From the NCBI RefSeq assembly GCF_036588685.1, contig NC_086375.1, positions 42,873,270-42,937,269 on the forward strand: DNA of 64,000 nt. Direction: 5' to 3'. Every line of letters starts with the position of its first letter. Position 1 is the stretch's first letter. Origin of the DNA: Mytilus trossulus (lineage: Eukaryota; Mollusca; Bivalvia; Mytilida; Mytilidae). The position numbers and the translations under genes are program-made. Positions 23,601 to 32,600 of this stretch are shown here, piece by piece. The notes beneath the pieces are model-generated. The model was not told the DNA's origin and did not search any database. It saw only the letters and a list, made by a program, of their open reading frames with translations.

Positions 23601-26600
23601 ATTTTTATTCGACGAGTCTGTTATTCTTACAAAAACCTAAACGGAACCAAACTAAGATCTATCAGAATACCACAACGTACCACAAAACCTATACAGAACC
23701 AACTGTAGATCTACCCGAATACCACGATACCAGAGAGCCACGTTACCAAAGAAGAGTCTCCAGTTATAAATTTAGTTCATATTCCAGTCTTATAGCAACA
23801 CACTAAGGGTTCCAATATTTATAGTTAACACCAAAGCCTGACCGCTCGGTTATCGTTACAGTATGCTACTATAGGTCGCCGTACGGCCTTCAAAAATGAG
23901 CAAAACCCATACCGGATACTAGTGGTCAATTATAAAAGGCCCCCAAATGACAAAAGCCACGGTAAAACAATTCAAACAAGATAACTATTAACGGCCTAGT
24001 TCGCGAAGATAAAAACAATGAACGAAATACAAATATGATATACAACAACAAACAACATGCAACGGTAAACCACTGAATTACAGTCTCCTGACTTGAGACA
24101 GGCATATAGTACAGAATGTGGCAGGGTTGAACATGTTGAAGGCACTATCGGGTTATCACATGAGAATCTACACGACAAATATCCTTTCATTTAATTTCAA
24201 AATGCGCAAACTTTAAAAGGTAATCATGCCTTTCTGAATGTATTAAAATAATGACAAAGTCATCTCAATGACAATTTGTATATATGTTGTGTACATTGTA
24301 TTACTTTGTACAGATTATTACTTGTACAAAAACTTTGTACGAATAATTACTTGTATGATGCCATCATACAAGTTATTACTTGTACACATATAATTGTACC
24401 AGTAATAAAAGAGGGACGAAAGATATCAAAGGGACAGTCAAACTCGTAAATCTAAAACAAACTGACAACGCCATGGCTAAAAATGAAATAGACAAACAGA
24501 AAAACAATAGTACACATGACACAACATAGAAAACTAAAGAATAAACAAAACGAACCCAACCAAAAACTAGGGGTGATCTCAGGTGCTCCGGAAGGGTAAG
24601 CAGATCCTGCTCCACATGCGGCACCCGTCGTGTTGCTTATGTGATTACAAATCCGATAAATAGTCTAATTCGGTAGGTCAAATTCATGAAAGGGAAGGGG
24701 ATTGTAGTTACGACGTAAGGAACATATCCGATATCATTTGTGAAACGGTTATTCCATAACGGTCAACCAACTCGTGATGGCGTCCGTAAAATTTACGAAG
24801 GGATGATTTCAACTTCACCATTTGGAACTCTTGGTTTAATAGCTTATTTGTGAGAAGTAACCCTCTATCAAGAAAATCATGATAGAAAATGCAAGCACGG
24901 GAATATCGTATCAATTGGGAGATATATACCCCGTATGCAGGTGCTGCTGGAATGTTGCTACTTAGAAATGGAAAGTTCACAATTGGAAAGCTGAAATCAT
25001 CTCTTTTGTCGTAAAGTTTTGTCTTCAACCGACCCGGATTGTCAATTTCTAGATGTTAGTCAAGATATGAAGCCGACTTAACTGTATCTGTAGTATCCTT
25101 TATCTCCAATTCGATGGGATAGATGCGATCCACATAGTCACCAAATTTTGAATTGTTTAATGAAAGAACGTCATCAATAATAACTTGTACATTTTTTGTA
25201 GAGAAAAAAGATAATAACTTTTACAACACATTATCTTTAAGTTACAGTGGATATCACTTCTAACCGATCATTTGAACTGTCAGAATAATCTGTCATAATC
25301 TGTTCTTAACTGTTCTAGAACAGTTTTATCCTAGAACTGTTCAAAGAAAAACTGTCAGAATCTGTTCTAGATAGAACTGACCAAATAAGTTTTAGGTAGA
25401 ACTGTCTAAATCTGTTCTAGGTATAGAACTTCAAAATCAGTTCTAGTCGTAGGAATGACAGCATAACTGACCAAATTAGTTCTAACCATAGAACTGTCAA
25501 CAGAACTGACTAAATCAGTTCTAACCGTAGACCTGTCAGCAGAACTGTTCTAGCCGTAGAAATGACCAAACATGTCAGGATTGTAGAACAATTATAAATG
25601 ACATCGAATTGGAATGTGCTGTTCAAATCGAGTTCATCAACTGTAAAATACTAAATGAAAAAAAAACGTCCACTTTGCCATGGATTTTTTTTCAATTTCT
25701 GCTTCATTCAAAACACCATACTGCCGTCAGAAATATTTCGAAGTGCTTAATTTGTTTCCCTTAACATTACTATAAGAGGGGCGGAAAATACCGGAGAAAC
25801 AGTCAAACTCATAAATCGAAAAGAAAAAAAAGCTTAAACCGCCACGGCTTAAAATAAAAAAGACAAACAGACAAATAATAGTAAACAAGAAACAAAATAG
25901 AAAACAGAAAATGAGCAACACGAGCCCTAGCAAAAAATGGGGATGATTCCAGGTGCTCCATTAGGGTAAGCAGATCACATGTGTCACCCGTCGTTTTGAT
26001 AAATAATATTATTACAAACCCGGTAAATAGTCTAATTCGGTAAAAAAAAAAATTGAAAACAACACGTTTAATAACTCTATGCATCCGAGGCACATTTCTG
26101 GATTTACCTTCATCAGAAACGCTCAAAGCCAAACATTTGAATTCCGAAGATCTAAAACAAATAGCCAAATTCATCTAAAGTCAACTTAGCCTAAGGAAGT
26201 TGAAACAAGTTTCTTAATAATTTTCTCTCTGTATTTTCATGCATGTGAATACCGAATTGCTAGAAGATTTACTGTCATGACAAAAGTTAATTATTTTATC
26301 AAAATGGTTTTTTTTCGAAACTGTTTTGCATCTTTACAACCTAGTTTTGACTTTTTTAGTAATAGGTCATATATTTGTTTTACCAAAAGTACACATATGT
26401 AAAAAGTTTATACCTTGAGGTCTGAGTCATTAATGTTTTGTATTTCATTTGTTTGAAGAGAAACTATTTGTTTAGAACATCAAATAGTCCAAGGTAGAAT
26501 AATGATGTGTACATGTTATTATCTTTTTCTCAGTAAATTTTTTACTAGTAATTACTTGTACAATTGTATCGGCATCCCAATGGGAACAAACTGTGCCCCT

Positions 26601-29600
26601 CTACTTGCTGACTTGTTTCTTTATTATTATGAGGCTGACTTCATGCAGGAACTTCTTAGAAAGAAAGATAAGAAGTTAGCAATATCCTTTAACTCTACTT
26701 TCCGCTATATAGATGACGTTCTTTCACTAAACAATACAAAATTTGGTGACTATGTGGAACGCATCTATCCCATCGAATTGGAGATAAAGGATACCACAGA
26801 TACAGTTAAGTCGGCTTCATATCTTGACCTACATCTAGAAATTGACAATGAGGGTCGGTTGAAGACAAAACTTTACGACAAAAGAGATGATTTCAGCTTT
26901 CCAATTGTGAACTTTCCATTTCTAAGTAGCAACATTCCAGCAGCACCTGCATACGGAGTATATATCTCTCAATTGATACGATATTCCCGTGCTTGCATTT
27001 CCTATCATGATTTTCTTGATAGAGGGTTACTGCTCACAAGGAAGCTATTAAATCAAGAGTTCCAAATGGTGAAGTTGAAATCATCCCTTCGTAAATTTTA
27101 CGGACGCCATCACGAGTTGGTTGACCGTTATGGAATAACCATTTCACAAATGATATCGGATATGTTCCTAACGTCGTAACTACAATCCCCTTTCCTTTCA
27201 TTAATTTGACCTACCGAATTAGACTACTTACCGGATTTGTAATCACATAAGCAACACGACGGGTGCCGCATGTGGAGCAGGATCTGCTTACCCTTCCGGA
27301 GCACCTGAGATCACCCCTAGTTTTTGGTGGGGTTCGTGTTGTTTATTCTTTAGTTTTCTATGGTGTGTCATGTGTACTATTGTTTTTCTGTTTGTCTTTT
27401 TCATTTTTAACCATGGCGTTGTCAGTTTGTTTTAGATTTATGAGTTTGACTGTCCCTTTGGTATCTTTCGTCCCTCTTTTTGTATGATGGCCTTATACAA
27501 ATAATCACTTGTATGAAATGTTTATACAAATAATAACATGTACAAAATGATAACATGTACACGACATATATAAGTTTCATAGATGTTAAGGGTGTTATAC
27601 CAAATGAGGCAATTGATAGATTATTTGATACCATAGGTGCTCTACTTACGAATTTTCAATGATGATTGACGGTCTCCAAACATATTCTTCGGTACTGAAT
27701 AAAAAGTCAATATTTCCATAATCCTGCGTGGTGTTAGTAGGATCCGACCAATCTAATCTAGGGTCTCTCCAATTCTGAAGGTAAAATAAATTAAAAATCA
27801 GGTTAAATAATTCAAAAACACGTATTGGTAAGTTTTAAGTTCTTAATTAACTTGCGATAGCTTGTACCACACAAAGATATAAACATTAAGAGAAGTGGAA
27901 CATGACGTGAAAGATCGGCCGCATTTTTGCACCTGTCCTAAGTAAAAAACTAAAAAAAAGCCTTTGGCCTTTCTTAATCATGTGTGATGTTTTTAGTTTT
28001 TGTTCGTTTCAATGATTCTGCGTTTAGTGTGACGTCTATTTTCGCTGTTATACATAATTGTTTATAGACTAACTAAACCCAGCCTCCAGGTGAGGAATTT
28101 TCTTGTTGCGTTGAAGATCCATTGGTGGCATTGGGGTGTTTTCTGCTCTTACATCGGGTAATCGCGTAATCCAGAGGCTTTGCCAAATCTGCATATAATT
28201 CAGAGATAGAGACAACATTTGAGAAGTGAACGAATTTGTAACAACAGATAACAAATAGTGGATGCTACTCCAGTGTGTGTGTGGTTTGTTGGTTTTTTTT
28301 AAGTAGAAAACACAGGGACATTGGGTATCCAAATATTAGTACTTGCATACTCAGCAAAACAAAACACACAAAAAGTAAAAGATCAGCACTTGTATTACAT
28401 CTCATTGTTACAATGAGACCTTCAACTCCTAGCACCGGTTTTATTGGATTTTTTGCAATAAAACTTTTGTGTTTTTGCTTTTTGAGGGGATGAGGGTGAA
28501 TGTTTGTTGTTTTCTTACTTTGTCAAAACATTTGTTTTGTGTGTCTTCTTCAAATTCGTAGTTTATTTTTCACTTTCAGTTCATTAAAGAAGTCAAATTA
28601 CTTACAAATGTTAGATATCCTGATATAGACAGTGCCTGGTCTTTTATGTTCTGAAAGCATAAGCATATGTTCAGTACAGATTTAAACTGGTATCAATTAT
28701 TACAACAATTCATTTATAATCTTAAATGTTTCAGCACCATTATATATCACTCCTTTTATAGTTCTGCATAAAAATCTAGATTAAAAAAGGCAGTTTTATT
28801 ATTCGATACTATGGCTGAACTTTCATCAGTAAATTGAAAATCCAAAGATTGAAAGTATGAATATTCATATTACTACATACCAAAATAACAGCATAGAAAA
28901 AATAACTTCATTTTTTATTTTTTCTATACATTACTGTGTCAATATAAAATCTTAAGTTCACATTGGATTTATAGATTATCGTTGATCATCTCAACGAGAT
29001 TGATTTTCTCGCTTGAGCTGGTACAGCGAAAGTGAGAAAAGCAATCGAGTTGAGATGACCAATGATAATCTGTTTATCGCTATTTTACCTATGATGACGT
29101 TGTCAATTTCATGTCAATTTCGTTAGCAACGCCACGTGGCCTCCTTAGTTTCTAGCGATAATTTTTCCATCTCAAGCGAGAAGCATGATGTGAAAATTAT
29201 CACAAAAAAAGATCAAAGAAAAAATGCACAAAATAGTGATAAATAAAGTATATTACAAAATAAGTGAATTGTTGTGCATTTATCATTACAAAACTTCTCG
29301 TAAGTTTCTTGCAATAATTCAATAGCAGTACATTTTTTTTAAAGTTTGGTAAATAAAGGACACATGTTTTTATTATAGTCAAATTAGCCGTTGAATTATA
29401 TAATATACAACTTTTTCTTTTTTATAGTTGAATTTGAAGGATCGTATGACGTTCAAAATGAAATCAACTGAAAAAGTAAATATTTTCCCGTTACAAAAAT
29501 ATTTGTTATACTTATTGTAATCCATTGATATGACATTGAGCTATACATGTTTTGTGTTTCTTTGAACTTGTGACTTTTAACTTCATATGTAAAGTACTAT

Positions 29601-32600
29601 CCCTTATGTAAAAATATTTCAACAAACAAAATGTTTTGCTTTTTCTTCCTCGGTTTATTTCGTCTTTTTAATAATGCGAAATAAGCCGCATAAATTGAGA
29701 TATGATGTAAACTTTAATATAAACAAACATATAGAGGTCAAACACTTTTTTCAACAGTTGTAAGGTTTTGTACGACATCATATGCCTGGCACCTTGTACA
29801 TGTCCTGATTAAGTTTATCCAAAGATCAGAAAAAATCAAATCTTTAAAAAAAAGTTCAAAAGAATAAACACTATGTAAAAGGGTGTCAGACTTGGAACAT
29901 ATACATGTACCAAGTTTAAACTTTGTTTTTAGTATTCGACCATATACCTTCAATTTCGAACAATAGTCAGTGAAATAACGGAAGATACAGAGCAGAGTGT
30001 ACACGAAAGAAGGTCTAAAAGATTTTGATAACTATAACACAGATCCCAATAAAACACCTGTACTGAAGAAAACAATAAAATTTAGCGTTCATTTATAAAT
30101 TGTACAAATGAGAACACTTACACTACAATTTTACGTATAATCAATATTTCTAGGAGACATATCTTCTGGCGTACTAAATTATAATCCTGGTACCTTTGAT
30201 AACTTTTTGCACCACTGGGTCGATGCCACTGCTGGTGGACGTTTCGTCCCCGAGGGTATCACCAGCCCAGTAGTCAACACTTCGGTGTTGACATGAATAT
30301 CAATAATGTGGTCATTTTTATAAATTTCCTGTTTACAAAATTTAGAATTTTTCAAAATACTAAGAATTTTCTTATCCCATGCATAGATTACCTTAGCCGT
30401 ATTTTGCATAACTTTTGGGAATTTTGGATCCTCAATGCTCTTCAACTTTGAACTTGTTTGGCTTTATAAAGTTTTTGATATGAGCGTCACTGATGAGTCT
30501 TATGTAGACAAAACGCGCGTCTGGCCTACTAAATTATAATCCTGGTACCTCTGATAACTTTTTATATAAATTGTCAATCGGCTGTTATTTTCGAACTTGT
30601 CAAACTATATATATTTTTTTCTATAAATATCAGGGAAGAATCGTACACGTGAGAACGCTAACAAGACAGACGGACGGACGGACGGATGTCTGAACACAGA
30701 CGGACGGATACTTACCAGACCGGTACTTCTATTTCTATTTCTATTGAAATGCACTGTGCCCGGGAAGGGGATTATTTCACACAGTTGTTTACCAGTATAT
30801 GATATATGATACTATAAAACTAATAAGAATATGAAATAAATAAGTCATATGTGTTTTCGATAAAGGTATAATAAGGATTAATAATGCAAAAAAATAAAAA
30901 AAAGAGTCATGGTGAATACGTCACAGAGAAAACAACTCAAAAACACATGAAACGATCTCATATCTGAGATCTAGAGGTCAATAAACGGTCTTCAACCATA
31001 AAAAGGCCTCGAACAATAGTCATGATAGTTTATAAATCTTTAACATAATAACAATATCAGCGTATCAATATAAAAACACAATATGTCCCTGAGGGCGTTT
31101 GGCCGATGGGGTATGTCTAATTCACACCATGATATTAAAGTTGATTCTAAACAAAAGCTTTTAATCATTTAGAAGAAGGTGTATCATGCATTTGACCTTA
31201 TTTTTGGATAATCATCAAAATTAGGAAACAACGTGTTACTGCCAATGATACAATTATTTATAAAGATCAACAATTATGAGACACATAACCGGTCACAGTG
31301 CAGATTTTAACTATGAGCAAATACATATATCTTAAAGTGTAATCATAAGCTATATATAAAAGTTTTAGGTATGATATTGATAATGAATCAATTCGAAAGA
31401 GAAAACTAGCAGTATGATTTATAGAACAACAATGAACGAAAAAAAAAACCAACATCATTAACAGTGGAAAACAACAATCATATATTCGACCAAGTTCCTA
31501 GCATAGGACGTGATCATTAGAATGTAGAGAAATTTTTCATGTTTATAAGCGCCCAAACCTTCCCTCATCTGGGACAATGGTAGAAATAATTTCAGTTGGT
31601 AGGAGCTTGATAAGTACTAATCTAAAAGATAAAAACACAAAAAACATATAAAACATAACAAAAGAAACAAGGTGCCGATCTAAGATGATGATCGCAGGAT
31701 GAAGGCAGATCTATCTAATTGCAAGGTATAATTTTACTGCAAAATAGGAGACAAAATCATATCGTATATTAATAATACTTACCAAATCGTTGATTGTAAG
31801 AATTGTAATACTTATTCTTACTACAACTTTTTGCTCGGGTCTTTGCAAAACTTCATAGTTATTAGTAGTGAATAATTCTGCTCTGAGTGCTGATTCTAAG
31901 CTAATTGAATAAGTCGGTCCACCAAAAAGAAATCCAAAACTGGATGGTACAAATACCAGTGCAAGTAGTCCTTTGAAAAAGAGATATAAAATACTGAAAT
32001 TAAATAGTTAATATATGTGAAAAACAAAACTATGTAGATGTTTCTACAAAATAGGAAACAAGGTATTGATCTGCAAGTAACAAGGCATTACACAATTTCT
32101 GCAAGTGGAAAACAATGAGTTTGCTAATGGAATAAATGTGCCATTCACACTTAAAATTTATAATGGTTCCGTGGAACCCAGTGTCTCACCTACTTTTGGT
32201 GTTTATCGCAGGTTCAACAAAAATGAGGAAAAAAAATAAAAAGATTCCTCTCAATACTAGTTTTTATTGTAAGAAGCTTCTGTCCAAGTTTATTCAAAAT
32301 CCAGGATAGATTATGATTTAACTGCAGACTGCATGTTATGTTAACTGGCAGAAAAATTAAGTCTATTTACTTATATTAATTAAGTAAAATACAGATAAAC
32401 AAGTACAAAATTTTATCAAAATTTTATGAAAATTTCATTCTAGGTACTAGCTTTTGATCATAGACAAGCTTTTGTCCAAGTTTGGTACAAATCCAGGCTA
32501 GTTTAAGAAAGTTATTTAAAATTTTAAAATTTTAACAACAGAGTGAATGTAATGTTTCCTGGCAGACAAACTAAGTCCATTTATAAGTAAAAAAGTTTTT

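Larger units (their letters stand above)
19007..23860 (+). mobile_element. Non-autonomous Ty3/gypsy-type LTR retrotransposon
   Basis: A 4.85-kb element bounded by near-identical long terminal repeats (19007-20163 and 22707-23860) and by a 4-bp target duplication GTAT (19003-19006 and 23861-23864). The repeats begin TGTAAC in the left copy and end GTTACA. A primer-binding site follows the left repeat. Inside are a gag-like frame (20255-21538) and a broken protease remnant; no reverse transcriptase, RNase H or integrase is present in the 1.2 kb left. The left and right repeats look identical over more than 1.1 kb, so insertion was recent and must have used enzymes supplied by a relative. It sits in an intron of the receptor gene, on the opposite strand to it. 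The family assignment rests on the protease motif and gag style. Confidence 0.88.

Noticed and set aside
25265..25600. Cluster of steroid-receptor response elements (AGAACA-like)
   Set aside because: The words are AGAACTG in a degenerate tandem array without the 3-bp spaced half-site arrangement; simple repeat is the better explanation.
26502..27179. Telomerase or host reverse transcriptase gene
   Set aside because: Multicopy, 5' truncated at different points, with the same 3' UTR dispersed in many places; it is a mobile element.
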